Made by a program: the position numbers and the translations under genes. Below, piece after piece: positions 20,505-32,831 of a stretch of 64,000 bases of DNA. Under the pieces are notes generated by a model. It saw nothing but the letters and a program-made list of their open reading frames with translations. It was not told where the DNA came from and did not search any database. The DNA is taken from the NCBI GenBank assembly GCA_032718865.1, contig JALUTQ010000005.1:124001-188000 (forward strand). The letters run 5' to 3'. How positions within the stretch are numbered: position 1 is the stretch's first letter; the number at the start of each line of letters is the position of its first letter. This DNA is from Tilletia caries. Lineage: Eukaryota; Basidiomycota; Exobasidiomycetes; Tilletiales; Tilletiaceae.

Positions 20505-23245
20505 CTAGGAAGAGCGAGTCGGTGTTGGCGTCCTCTTCGTTGACGTCGTCGTCCTTGTGACCTTCCTGGTCGACGTCGTCGTTCTTATGACCTTCTTCGT
20601 CGTCGTCGACGTCTTCCTTGTGGTGATGGGCTTCTTCGTCGTCGTCGACTTCCTTGTGGTAATAGACTTCTTCGTTGTACTCGTCGGCCTTCTGGTCGAG
20701 GTGGTCGATGTAGCCTTCTTAGTGGTGGTCGAAATCACTTTTCTGGTAGTAGAGGTAGCCTGCTTGGTCGAGGTCGAGCTTCGCTTCGTGGTCGTGGAGG
20801 TTATCTTCTTCGTTGTCGACGAGGTCTTGGGAGGCGCTGTCGAAGTGACTGTCCTGATGGTTGATTTAGAGGTGCTCGAGCTGGTAATCGCAGGCGTCCG
20901 AGTAGTAGACGTCAACATCGTGGTGCTGACACTGGTGGAGGAGACGCTGCTCAGCGTTGGGGTACTGGATGAGCTGGAAGAGGAGCTGCTGAGCGTCGAG
21001 GTGCTCAATGAGCTGGAAGTGCTGGTCATTGAGATGCCCAGTGAGGTGGAGGTGCTAGTCATCGAGGTATCCAGTGAAGTGGAGGTGCTGGTGATCGAGG
21101 TATCCAGTGAAGTGGAAGTACTGAGCATGCTCGAGCTCGATGCAGTGTTGGTGGAGTTGGTCGGAGGAGGAGGAGGCGGCGGCGGGGTCTTCGACTCTGT
21201 CGCAAACGTCACATTCCTGTTGGGAAGAAGACTGACGCATCGACCTTGTTCGACTTCGGTTGTGTTCGGTAGAAACACTCGCTCGTCCAAGTTGCGTGGG
21301 ATCCAGCCTTGAGCGACGGAGTCTCGATAGCTCCACTGGCTCGCAGCAAAAGTTTTCCAACTCCTGCGTCCGGTTACGAATCAACGTCAGAGCCGATCCC
21401 TTCCGTGAGTGAAAGCATTTTTGTTGTGAAGATACTCACCACATGAACCAGCCACCAGCACTTCCCTCGTACGCCAATTGCTGAGCTTCCCACAGTTTGC
21501 GGAAATACAAATTCCCACCCTGTATCAAAACGTGAAAGATCGTTTTCAGCATGCAAGATCTCAGGAAAGCACATCGTCACCCCTGCTGGACACGTTCGCC
21601 GTGATACTCACCGCAGTATTATACCAATTGATGTCATCTTCCATAGTGTGATTCCAACAGGTGGGATAGTAGCCGCAGACGCCGCCGAGCGCATTCGCCA
21701 TCTCGCCGATGATCACAGGAACTATGGACTGAGTGCGAGCCAAGGTCTTCGAGATACCGCAGGTATAGTTGATATGCTCTGTCCGGTTGAGCTTCTTGAG
21801 CGGCTGGAAGGCTTGATAGAGATGTTGATCCATGATCACGGATCCCCTCTTGAAGGTGCCGTTCTTGAACATGGCTGCGTACCAGCCCAGCCAATCGTCA
21901 GCGCCGATGAGACCATCCGAGAAGAGGAGCGTAGGCATGGTTTTTGCACCCTTAGCAGCTGAGACCCGGTTCCGAATCGTAGCGTACGATTCGACGTAGA
22001 ACTTCTTTAGGAACTTGATTGGGATCGTCCTGTTGCTCTGCCCGACTCTGGGCTCGTTCAGGACACCGATCGCCTTGACGATGCCACTGTACAGAGGATC
22101 ATCGTTGTTGACGTACCTGCAATTCATCATTGGGAAGGGAAGGTGAGTTACACTGATGATGCCTGCAGATCCTACAAAGGAAACGCACCAGTCCACCATT
22201 GTCTCCAGACACTTCAAAGTCCGATTGTAGTAGTCAGGATTGTTGTCCCAATCGATGGAACCCGCCTTCCCAGAGTTGTCGAATCCATTCTAGGACGAGG
22301 AGGAGAACCCATTGGGCGATAGTCAATTTCCTAAGCCTGATACGCTTCGCCGTCCTGCAGAAATCATCATCAGACTGACCTGTGATCCTGGTGCTGTATG
22401 CAGATCGAGGACAACCTGGAGGTCTGTCGAAGAGGGTGGGCAACAAGCAGCATCAGTACCTGCCATTGGTTCCGAGGACATAATTAAGAATTGAGATTAT
22501 TGCGCCTTACCATATTTCTTTGCCCATTGAAGAGCGCTCCGCACGTATTTGCGTTGTCCTTTGAAGAAGAAGGGTTCCGGCACGACCGTATCATTGGTCG
22601 CCGTCGTGATGGTCGCATTGGTCAAGTTGGCAGCGTACGCAGGCGGACCGTCCTCGAGTGTCCAGTACGGGATCACGAGTCGTACTGCATTCAAACCCAT
22701 CGCCTTCATTTCTTGGAAGTCCTTCTCGGTTATCCACGTTTGGTAATGTTGTCGCAAGACGTCCTTGGCTTCCGATCGATTTGCGTAGGAGAGCATCCAT
22801 TCCTGCATACGTGAGGTGATGAAGGTGTTGCTTTGGTTGAGCACGCAGCCTGTTTGAGCATCCCAGCTGGTACTCCCCCGGCGCTACTTACCCCTTCATC
22901 AGAAATCCTGTTCGACTCGTTCCGCCCTACATCCTGAAGCTGCGCATCCCGATAAAGGTTCGGCTGCATCCAGGATTCTGTAACAAACCATCCGCCGAGA
23001 TTGACTCCGCGCGCTGGCACGCCATCAAGGGTGAATCTGGCCTCGGGCAAGTCGACATCTCTGGCCGATATTGATTCGTCGATTGCTCTTGCCTTCCATT
23101 CGGTGCTGCTATGAGCAGCGACGGCGCCTTGATGGAGAGGAGGTGTTGAAGCTCGGGACTCGAGCCGCGCATCGCTGAGTTGCAGGCAAGAAGCGGCTAT
23201 CAGAAGGCTGGTTGTGGCTCTTGCTGTGAGAGCAGACCACCGCAT
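20505..23245 (-). CDS. Secreted GH5 exo-beta-1,3-glucanase-like enzyme with Ser/Thr-rich tail
   Basis: A minus-strand gene of about seven exons: 23245-22892, then about 22849-22511, 22423-22380, 22289-22189, 22116-21612, 21519-21440 and 21363-20505. A signal peptide (TTSLLIAASCLQLSDA) leads into ARGVNLGGWFVTESWM. The GH5 core follows: LVIPYWTLEDG, VVLDLHTAPGSQNGFDNSG, the acid/base motif VLNEP, and the probable nucleophile in VIIGEM. The usual Trp after this Glu in the Exg1 family is Met here. After the catalytic domain (WSWKTFAASQWSYRDS) comes Pro8 and then over 200 residues of Ser/Thr repeats that become Lys/Arg-rich, a likely O-glycosylated wall-binding stalk. It lacks an obvious GPI signal. 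The first intron junction does not keep frame by one base, so its exact site is open. Confidence 0.85.
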
Positions 23246-24387
23246 GATGGTTGAAGAGGCGGTGAAGTATGGAGCAGCAGGTCCTAAGAACGAGGGTCAA
23301 AGAGCAGGAAGTTCTGTGAGAAATGTCAGTACAGGAGGGAATTGATAGACGGGGAGGGGGGCAAGCTCGCTGGCAGAATAGACAGAGGTTTAAGAGAGTC
23401 AGCACTGTCATAGCAAAGGCGAGCTTGCCCAGAGGCATTTGGCGGAACCCTGTGCTGAGAGGAAGTTTCAACGTCTATCAGTACACAGTCGCGCCATCCT
23501 CTCCCCGAGCGGGACAAGATCCAGAAGAATGGTGAGCGGGAAGCATGCTGGACCTGTCACTCAACACCAAGGGCCAAGTCAATCGGAGTTGGGAGATCCC
23601 AAACACGCCCGCAAGAGTCACTGTGAGAGGTATCGTCCACATGTTCATCCATGCCTTCGCTTTCCTTCTCCGTCCGTTTCGTGCGCTCCGGTCCCGGAGC
23701 GCACGTCCAGTGAGGCAGGAAGACGGGAGGGCGGCAGTCGAGGACCACCTGCTGATCTCCGTCACGTCGCGGCGTGACGGGAATGAGTATGTAGTGTTTT
23801 GTGACCTCGACCGTTGGAAGAACATCGCAGTTTGAGAATCCATGCGTCGGAGTCAAAATGGAGGACGGCCGTGCAGGGAACGCACGGCAGGTGTACGACT
23901 TGGATCTGGGATCTGAGATGTGAGATCTGAGGATCTGAGGACCGAGACAGCGTTCCTCCGACATGACTGTGAGTCCCGGATTCCGAAACAGTTCCGCTCT
24001 GCTTGGCCTGTGGGTGTGTTTGGGCCCTTTCATCGTGGTCGTCGTTTATGTCGAGTATGAGGGCTTCCTTCGTCGAGCAGGTGCACAAAACGGACCAAGA
24101 ATCAGGGCGAAAGAAGTGAAAGAGGAGAGAAGAAGATTGCGTTCCATAGAGAGGGGCTTGAATTAGGAGTAAAGCGAGTCCGTAGGCGTGGGATTTGTTT
24201 AAGTAGGGAGAAGGAGTCCGAAGAGACCAACACATCCAGTATATAAAGATGATGGGAAGGGGCATTATAAGGGAGAGAGCTGTGGTATGATCGCCAGAGC
24301 CAGAATCGCGCCCACCATGGCGCCAAAGTATCGGTCAATGGGCCATCCCAGGTCCACCAGAGTGGAAAAAACCGTCGGACGGCGTAA
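23246..24387. other. Intergenic region between the two GH5 genes
   Basis: Promoter of the downstream GH5 gene and 3' end of the upstream one. Repeated GATCTGAG words occur at about 23,905-23,940. No gene can be supported; the open frames here have no domain or splice support. Confidence 0.4.
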
Positions 24388-26464
24388 CTACGAAGTCCCA
24401 GTGCGGAAGTTGATCCCATGGTTAGACTTTCGGCTGACGCACTGTCCGTCGGCCTTCTCAGTCGTGTTGGGCACAAACACCCGCTCGTTGGGGTTGGAAG
24501 GCAACCAGACCTGCTGGACCGAGTCGCGGTAGGACCATTGGGACGCACTGGTCGACTTCCAGCTCCACTGATGTTCGTCAAATGAGAGGGTATCAAAGAT
24601 TGAAAGAAGGGAAAGTTGTCAATCGACTAGACAGAATATGAGAAGAGAATGGAAGAGAGAAATAGCGGCTACTCACGAAGAACCATCCGCCAGCCTGCTG
24701 CTCGTAGACGACTCGTTGGGCTTCCCAGAATCGTCGCGCAAAGTAGTTGCTCGCCTGTTCAATCAAAAGCAGGAAAACGCAGAACCGATGTCAGTTTTCG
24801 TACCCAAGCGGTGCGCGATGCAAGAAGGGGGACCAGATTAGGAGAAGCAAACGCACCTTGCTGTTGAGCGTGTCAATGTCCTGCTGCATCGTCCTGCCGA
24901 CGCAGTCGCGGTAGTCGACACATCGAAGCTGGACACCGTCGCTCATCTCGCCTGATGAGAGTTGAGTTGTTCGGTCGAGAAATGAAATGAGCAGGTTTGG
25001 GTTTAGCGCAACAAACAAACAGAGTTAGTGAACTGTGAGATGAGGCAAAAGTCAGAAATTCAACATACCGATTACCACGGGCAGGACTGCCTGTACTGCG
25101 GCCAGATCCTTGCCTGACTCGCAGGTTCGGGTGATGTGCTGATTGTACGTAAGCTTGTCGAGCGGCTTGAAGGCCTGGTATCGGTGGAGATCTGTTCAAG
25201 TGACAACATCAGCAACTGCGTGCGAACAAGCAGAGGGCATTCCAATGTGGAGACACCCTTTTTGACTTACCGAATCCAATGGTGCCCTTGATGAAAGTGC
25301 CATCGTTGTACTTCGCCTTAATCCAGCCCATCCAAGGGTCGGTCCCGATGATGCTGTTCGAGAAGTAGATGGTCGGCATGTTTTGAGCTCCCTTGGCAGC
25401 CGAGACCCGACTCCGAATGGCGCGGTACGCGTCAATGTAGAACTTCTTCAGCAAGGGCAGCGGGATCCACTGGTTCGGGTTGTTCACAGTTGTGAGGGGC
25501 TCGTTCATCACGATGATGGCTTTGACCACACCGCCGTAGCTCGCGTTGTTCACGTAGAAGTCGGTCATCGTCTCGAGGGCGGTGATGGTGCGGTCGTAGT
25601 AGCTTTGCTTGGTCTGCCAGAAGACGCCCTTGCGGGAGCCTGAGTTGTCGTACGCGTTCTGCGAACCTGGAGCGGCATGGAGAACCAAGAGAACGTCGAG
25701 GTCTGGTCACGGGAATAAGAATGCCACAGGCGTGAGTGCTGAGCTTTACAGGATTCACCATGAGATGAGCGAAATAGACTGACTGTACTTCTTGCACCAC
25801 AGGAGCATTTGGCGCATCTGAGGTCGTCCACCTTTGAACAGGTAGGCCTCGTCTGGGGAGGAAGCGGCGTCTTCGAGAGTCCAGTACGGAATTGGAACGC
25901 GGACACTGTTGAGGCCGTAGCTTTGCATCAGCTGGAAGTCGGCCTCGGTCAGGTAGGTGGTGTAGTGGGACTTGAGCTTTTCGTAGGCGTCATTGCGGTT
26001 TGAGTGAGCCTTGATCCACGACTGTAAATGGAGAAAACAGAGAGATTCGTTAGTATGCGAGTATATACTAGACATACCGCCTGCTCTATCCGCGTGGGTC
26101 TACGCACGAGCTCATCCACGAGGGGCTGGTCGCTTGTTTGGGCATCATGGTAGAATTCTACAGGGAGGGTGTAAAAGGTATCAAACATCAGCTTCTCTCA
26201 TAGCAGATACCACTTCTCCAGAACGGAGAACTCACTTGGCATCATCCATGATTCTGTGATGAGCCATGATCCGAGGTTAACGCCTCGGATGGGCTTGTTG
26301 CGGTTCAATCCGAAGCGCGCCTCTGGCAGCGTGGCCCGCTCTTGATGTTCGATAGCGGCCCGATGGCGGAGTGATGCCGAGCGCGCAGAATCAGAGTTCT
26401 TGGCCGAGGACAGGGCGCTGAGGCCGAGGAAAAGAGTGAGGAGGGTGGTGGTGAAGAGTTTCAT
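24388..26464 (-). CDS. Secreted GH5 exo-beta-1,3-glucanase-like enzyme, tail-less paralogue
   Basis: Eight exons are visible on the minus strand from ATG at 26464 to TAG at 24388. The signal peptide is LFTTTLLTLFLGLSALSSA. The catalytic domain shows IRGVNLGSWLITESWM, VRVPIPYWTLED, LLVLHAAPGSQNAYDNSG, the acid/base motif VMNEP, and the nucleophile region VVIGEM. As in the neighbour, Met replaces the usual Trp. Paired words shared with the neighbouring gene (LKKFYIDAYRAIRSRVSAAK, GGWFF, SASQWSYRDSVQQ, VFVPNTTEKADGQCVS) show tandem duplication. It ends NFRTGTS a few residues after the domain, so the long tail of the other copy is absent. Likely role: trimming cell-wall or extracellular beta-1,3-glucan. 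Confidence 0.9.
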
Positions 26465-28343
26465 GGTGGAGAAGCACGCGCGGCGGGCTTTGAAATCTAG
26501 GCAGCGGATTTGCGTTTGGAGAAATCGAAGGTGATTGGAGGGATACTGCAGCGCTGTAGCTATCTCCCAGAAGAGCGAGGTCTGGCTATTGCAGGACGGA
26601 GGCGGTTCGTTGCCTTGGACAGTGCTGCTATAGAGAAATCGAACTGGTTGGGTGCGGAAATTATGGAAACAGGAGGAGCAGAAGATGGTCAGGTCGCAAT
26701 CGCTCCAAAGCGAGTGTAACTGGAAAGATGCCGAGCTGCGGAAGGGGAAGGCGGGGAGGGGAGAGGGAAGGACAAAGGACGGGAAAGGAGATGGACGACA
26801 GAACAAAGGGCGGGAGTGTTGTTCGCGCACCCGGAGATCATCGGGAGCGCGTGAGCAGCACGAGCAATAATGAATAATGAATAAGAGCACCTCTGCCAAG
26901 GGTTTTCACTTTCCAGCATCCATCTTCGGTAAGTCTCAGCACGGGACCGGGTATATATATATGTTGAGCTCTAGTAGTGGTGCAAAGGATCTGCAAATTG
27001 AGGGCCTACAGTGCCAATTTAGCGCTGTGCCGATACTCGCGCTACAACACGCTTACTTGGACCCGTCACCCGTGGCGCCCGTCGTGTCCGTGCCTGTGAC
27101 TTGGGAGGCTCGAGGGACAGCGGATGTTCTGACAGCTGCCCTCTTCAGCGCGATCGAACTTCGAATGGCAGCTCGCAGCAGCGAAGGGCCTGTCACCCGA
27201 CCCGTGTCTCGGCCAGGACGCACTGACTTGCGGTATAATGTGGCAGTGAGACCATTATTCGACGGGGTCAATGTTGGCACATGGCACATGGCACAATTGA
27301 TCGTCGCCAAGACGCAGATCCGTTTGGAAAGTCATGCGAACCCGCTGCTTGAGAACGTCGCCTGCCAGGCGCCAGATGAGAGCACAGAAGCTGAGAGAGC
27401 CGCTTCACTTCTCCGTGCCCTTCTTACCCATTCACCAGCGAACGGGCAACGCGCGATGGAAGAGCGGTTTCGATGTGCTTGAATGTCTACGAAGGGAAAA
27501 ACAGAACAGGGAACAGAACGATACCGAAACAGGACGTTATCTAACAACAACAGTATAAGAACTTTTTTTGTGAGGGAGGGGGATGGGTGGTGGAGGATGC
27601 GGTAATGTATGTACCGAGGGATCACTGATCACTGATGGACGAGGATTGGGGAGGGGGGAGTCAGAGTATCTAACAAGTCCGTATAGAAACACAGGGTTGG
27701 GGGGTCCAAGGTTGCAGTCCATGATGAGAATGGAGGTAAGGTAGCCAGGTCGTAAAAAAGGGATGCCAAAGTCGGCGAAGTTTTGGTGTTCTTGAAAGAG
27801 AAGGGCCTCTCTTTTGGCCTGTAAGTTCGTAAAAAGGTGTAAGGTCACCTTTGGGTTGGAAATCGAAAAAAAAAATCCGAGTGTCCTTTGTGCAGCTCCG
27901 ACGTCGAAGGAGGGTTCAAAGGTCGAAGATGATGGTTTTGGGAAGGCCAGGGAGGGGGAAGACCTCTTGTATGGGTTACGTGCAAGCTTGGGTTCGCCCG
28001 AGGGTCGTCAAAGGGAAAAAAAAGTCGCATCTTGTATCCGTGTAGTGGTTGTAAAAGGAAGAGTCCGAAAAAAAACCGGCTGGGACGTGTATATAGATCG
28101 ATCGGTCTTGAAAACGCCTGTGGGTAAAGACGGGAGACGAGAGAGCGGGCTGAATCGACGGGGGGGGGGGGGGGGGAAACTCTGCGAAGCGGGTCGTAGA
28201 AATAGCCCGTGGCAAAATCGACCCTCGAGGCATGGGGTCGGATTCGGCGAATCCCTTCGCGTGTGGCAGGACCAAGGGGAATGCGATGGCCCCTTTCGCG
28301 TATGGACACGGAATGGCAAGCCACCACTCTGCTTCGCCTCGCA
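26465..28343. other. Long intergenic region upstream of the GH5 gene
   Basis: Presumed promoter of the GH5 gene on its right side, and 3' region of the low-complexity membrane-protein gene. It contains a run of 17 G at 28160-28176 and a TATATATATA stretch near 26,952. A 201-codon open frame at 26877-27482 has no recognisable domain and I do not call it a gene. Confidence 0.4.
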
Positions 28344-31300
28344 TCAAGAACGCGCCCGCGCAGCTCCCCCCCGCCGGTAAATCGACACCTCCAACCCAGC
28401 CTCATCCCCATCCCCACCCTCCTCCATCCCACCACCAGCCCCATCCCATCCCCGACCAGCACCAGCACCAGCAGCCCGATACCCAGCAGACGAAGCAGGC
28501 CTCGTCCTCTTCCACCGCTCGTTCGAGTTCGGATGCAGATTCGTGCCCGTAGACGCTGACATCGGCCTGCGCTGCCCCTGCTGACCAGAAGGCGGACTCC
28601 TGACCGAACTCCCGCCTCCCCCTCCCCTCCTCCTCTTCTCCCAGAGCTTCTCCTCCGTCTGCGACGACGACGCCGTCCGCCGCTCCCGCTCCTCCTCCAA
28701 CTTCGCATCCTGCGCCCGCTGCACGAACATCCGCACAAGCGTCGCCCCAAACGCAATCATCAGCGTCAGCATGATCGACGGTATCAGCACACTCAGCGGC
28801 GGGCGGGGCGGGAACGGCGTCGACGTCGACGTCGAATTCGAGGACGGGGAAGGGTCGTCGTCCGTCGCCGGGTGGAACGCATACTCGTCCGACGTCGAGC
28901 TCGTGGCGGTGGTTGCACCCTTCGGCCCGTCAGCGCCCGCGCCGGCGCCGGCGTTGGCATTGGTAGCGCCAGGGGAGAGCGGTGCGTTCTGTGCGTGCAT
29001 CGCGCCCCAGGGGACGTGTGACGGCATACTCCCCGTCCTCATCCTCCTCCCCCCACTCGCCCGACTGAACCCAGCACCCGAGCCCGAGCCCGAGCCCGAA
29101 GTAGGGTTCGAGGACCCAGCACCAGCAGCACTCCAACCCTGCGTCGTCTCCTCGCCAGCTCCCATCCCCGTCCGCGGCGAGCCAGCGCCCGACCCACTCG
29201 CAGCAGCCCCATTGATCGACTCATCCAACGCGGCCGAGCCCCAACCCAGCACGAACGCGCTCTCCAAACTGCCCGCCAACATCCTCTTCCCCCACCTCAC
29301 ACTCGCCTCCACATTCTTCCTCGCCCGGACCCCACCACTACCACCAACACCCGTCGCCCGCCGACTCACATCGTCCCACACGCTGAGGCCGTACCCGACG
29401 CTCATGAAGGCGATCAGACTCAGCAGGGTGAACGACGAGATCCCGATCAGGAGCGCGACGTGGAACATCGGTCTCAGGGGCTCGCTCAGCTGCCGCGTCA
29501 ACGTCAGGGCGAGGTTCCCAGCACTCGCGAGCTGCATCTGCGCAACGCTCATCGTGCGCAGGAGCGCTTCCTCCGACATCGTCTGCGCGGAGGAGAGAGC
29601 GGCGTTGCCCGCGCTGACGATGTGGTGCTGCGTGCCGTAGAGGGACTCGTACGTGTGTTCGAAGGAGGAGGAGGTGCCTCGCGATCCTGCCCCTGCGCCT
29701 GGGCCGGTGCCTTGGCCGGGGATCGAGGCGGTGAAGGGGACGGACCCACCGCGCTGGTGATGATAACCCCGCGTCCCCCCACTCCTCGAAGACATACCCT
29801 CGCCCTCCCTCTGCTGCTGCGCGCCCCACGACATCCCCACCCCAGCCGAAGAAACCGGCCTCCGGCCCAAACTCGCACGCGAGCCCGAACCCATGAACGA
29901 CGGCGGAAGCGCAGGACCGTTCCTCGTCCCAAACCCAGATCCAGATCCAGATGCGAACCGACCACCCTCACCCGCACCCGCACCCGGCCCAGCGCCACCA
30001 AGTCCGAGCCCGGAGAAGAACGCCCTGGCCCTTGCACCCGCATTCGCACCGACCTCCACGGCCGCCGCCAACGAGTGAGTAGGCGGAGGACTCCCAACCC
30101 CTCCAACAGACCCACTCCCCGAGCCATAAACACCATCAATGTCCTCCCCATCCGCCAACAGCGGCTCGCGCTGCTGCTGGGTCCGCCTGTGAGACGACGA
30201 CGGAGGGCTACGCACCGCATCGCCTCTATACAGCTCATCCAATGTCTGGCTCGACGGACGACGGCTCGTCGGTGCTGAGCGGGAGCCGGAGCGGGGGAGG
30301 ACGGGTACGGGTGCTGGACCTCCTCCTCCTCCTCTGGGCATACTTCGACGATGGTGATGTCCCTCCCCCTCACCTTCACCTTCGCCTTCATCCTCGTACC
30401 CGTACTCCCTCCGCCCGCGCCAGTTCCCGTTCCCATTCCCACCCAACCGCAGTTCCACCCCCCGCACAGGCATGAACGCAGAAAAGTTCGCAGTCGAAAA
30501 GCGCGGGCCTGCACCTGCACCTCGTCCCTCCTCCTCATGGCCGGACCGCTGGTTCCAACCCGACGACATCCCCTGCGAGGTCGGGGACGAAGCCGAACCA
30601 GAGCCTGAACCCGAGAGCGAATCACGCGTGCTCCACTGCTCCTGCTGAGCATGCCGCTGCCGCTCCGGCGCCAAACCCCCGAAATCCGGCAACGTACTCG
30701 TCGTCCGCGGCCGTCTCGTCCTCTGAGCACTCCCCGCACTCCAAGAAGAGGGAGGAACGTGAGGAAGAGCGGCGGCGGCGGCGGAGGAGGAGGAAGCAGC
30801 CAACACAGCCTCCTCCTCCCCGCGCGCACTCAGATCAAAGCTGACCCTCCGTTTCGTCCTGCCCGGGGGGGAGAACGTGCCCGCGGAGCTGGAGGAGGCA
30901 GTGCTGACCAGCGTAGGCCGCTGATGATGGGGATACCTCTGCGCTCCTCCATCATCATCGTCATCGTCGTTGTTGAGAGAGTGCTCATAGGCCTGCATGC
31001 CCTCGACGAAGCGCTGTCCTGCGGCCGTTGAAGAGGTGTGGTGGTGGTGGTGTGCTTTGTTGTTCCGGTTGGGATTCGGGGAGATGCTCGTGGGTGGTGT
31101 GGGCGCGGTGATGTCGACCACGGGAGGGATGCTCTTCCCCGCTCCCCCTGACAACATCTGATTCGCATGTCCCTGTCCCTGTCCCTGTCCCTGACTCTGA
31201 CGCTGAGCACCACCCTTCCTACTCTCCCGAGGGACAGGCGGACCATGATAGACACTCGAGGGCGGACTCTCGGTAGAATTCGAGAGCGACGTCGACGCCG

Positions 31301-32096
31301 TTCCCGAGCCCAGACTGGAGCTATGAGCAGAGGAGAGGGACGAGCTGGAGGACAGATGATGGACCACACCCTGTCGATGATGACGGCGTAGACCAGCGTC
31401 GTCCTCCCCGTTGCTACTACTGACGGGGGACGCCTGTGCCGACTTCGTAGCCGTAAGCGGTGTCCGATCATCTCGCACAAGACCCAGTGCAGATCCAGAG
31501 CCAGGAGCGAGAGCGAGGTTCGTCTGGCTATTGTCCCTACTCATAACCGGGCTCACCCCAGCCGACGACGACGGTCTACTCCCGCGATGGTACGCGGTCC
31601 CCGTCCCCGTCCCCGTCCCCGTCGCCGTCCGACGATGATGAAAATAGTGCCTGCCCCCGCCCAACCTGGGAGTGCCGAGTTCTTCGACCTCGTCGTCGGA
31701 GGCTTCCGGGGTGGCTGTTAGGCTGGAGGAGGCGATCCTGTTGCGTGCGGCTGCGAGGAGTGTCTTTGGGCGGGGAGGGGAGAGGATGCGATGTTCTTGT
31801 TGTTGTTGAGATTCGCGGTGGGGAACGTTGGGGTGCGGTGCTGAGGAAGGGAGGGGAGGTTGTCAGAACGAGTGTGGAGGGACAGGGGAATGAGAAAGGG
31901 GAGGGACTGACCTGTGGATGTGTTCTGCTGATCGGAGGGCAGGGAGGAAGCAGCCGTGAAGCTGGAACCGCGCTTGACCCGTCGGACAGACAGACGGCGA
32001 TGGGCGAACTGTGCGGCCTGGCTGCTGTCGTTCTCAAGTGGGCTGGTGCGGAGGGCGAGTCTGGGCGAAGTCGGCGCTGACCTGGATGAGCGCATG

Positions 32097-32130
<34 letters not shown>

Positions 32131-32419
32131 AGGACGACGCGTTGAAGCGGTGCTGGTGCGAGGGCCGATGGAGCGAGGTCAGCTGCGGAGGCGAGGCGAG
32201 TTCGGCGGTTGGGGATGTGCGTGCGCTCTGTGTGGTGCGCATCATCGTCGACGGCCCGCTTGCGAGCAGTTCTGCGATCGAGGCGGCGACTGCGACGGCT
32301 GCTGTCAGCGAGGGTCTGCGCGACGTCGGCGGGGTTTGCTGATGGTGGTCATGGTCATGGCTCCCTGCCACCCCACGTGAGCTGCTGGTGCTCGTGCTGC
32401 TGCTCATGCTCGTGCTCAT
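28344..32419 (-). CDS. Large low-complexity protein with two membrane segments
   Basis: Two exons (32419-31912 and 31840-28344, intron GTCAGT...CCTCAG) give 1334 residues. The N-terminal two thirds are Ser/Gly/His/Arg-rich, with Q10, a (GT)n peptide and many RRPSS-like sites. The C-terminal third has two strong hydrophobic segments, MFHVALLIGISSFTLLSLIA and LSVLIPSIMLTLMIAFGATL, the second followed by a charged helix (FVQRAQDAKLEEERERR). Between them lies a Gly/Ser/Ala stretch. The layout suggests a tail-embedded membrane protein with a long disordered cytosolic region. I do not recognise the family. It is divergent from the ORM gene, with 332 bases between starts. Confidence 0.8.
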
Positions 32420-32751
32420 CCTTGCCCTCGTCGCTGCTGTCGTGGGTCAGGGTTACCACTGACACCCAGAACGAGAGCCAGGCTGATGTTCAAAAAGTGC
32501 GACTAAGTACAATTTGCACATGCGAGGCGATCCAACACCCGCCACGCGACCGGCTAATCTTCTGGGATCTTCATGCCTCATCTCATGTCACATAAAATGG
32601 CGCAAAATACAGTCTGCAGACTCTCCCATGCGCAGTCTCCACTCTCCACTACTGACCACTTCCAGGGAGAGCCAGTCCGCACTCCGCAGCAGCAGAGCAT
32701 CCAGCATCCACGACCGACACTTCACAGCGAGCATCACTGCAGCGTGTCACG
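32420..32751. promoter_or_regulatory. Bidirectional promoter between the membrane-protein gene and the ORM gene
   Basis: 332 bases separate two divergent start codons. No TATA box is evident. Both genes encode poly-Gln tracts close to their N-termini from CAG/CTG triplets. Confidence 0.5.
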
Positions 32752-32792
32752 ATGTCTTCGGAATCAGCGCTGCCATCGAGCTCACACTCCCC

Positions 32793-32831
<39 letters not shown>

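Noticed and set aside
20557..21312. 251-codon Val/Leu-rich open frame on the plus strand
   Set aside because: It is the antisense shadow of the Ser/Thr-rich tail of the GH5 gene.
26877..27482. 201-codon open frame between the GH5 gene and the low-complexity membrane-protein gene
   Set aside because: No domain, no start context, no splice support, and no composition like the neighbouring genes; probably chance.
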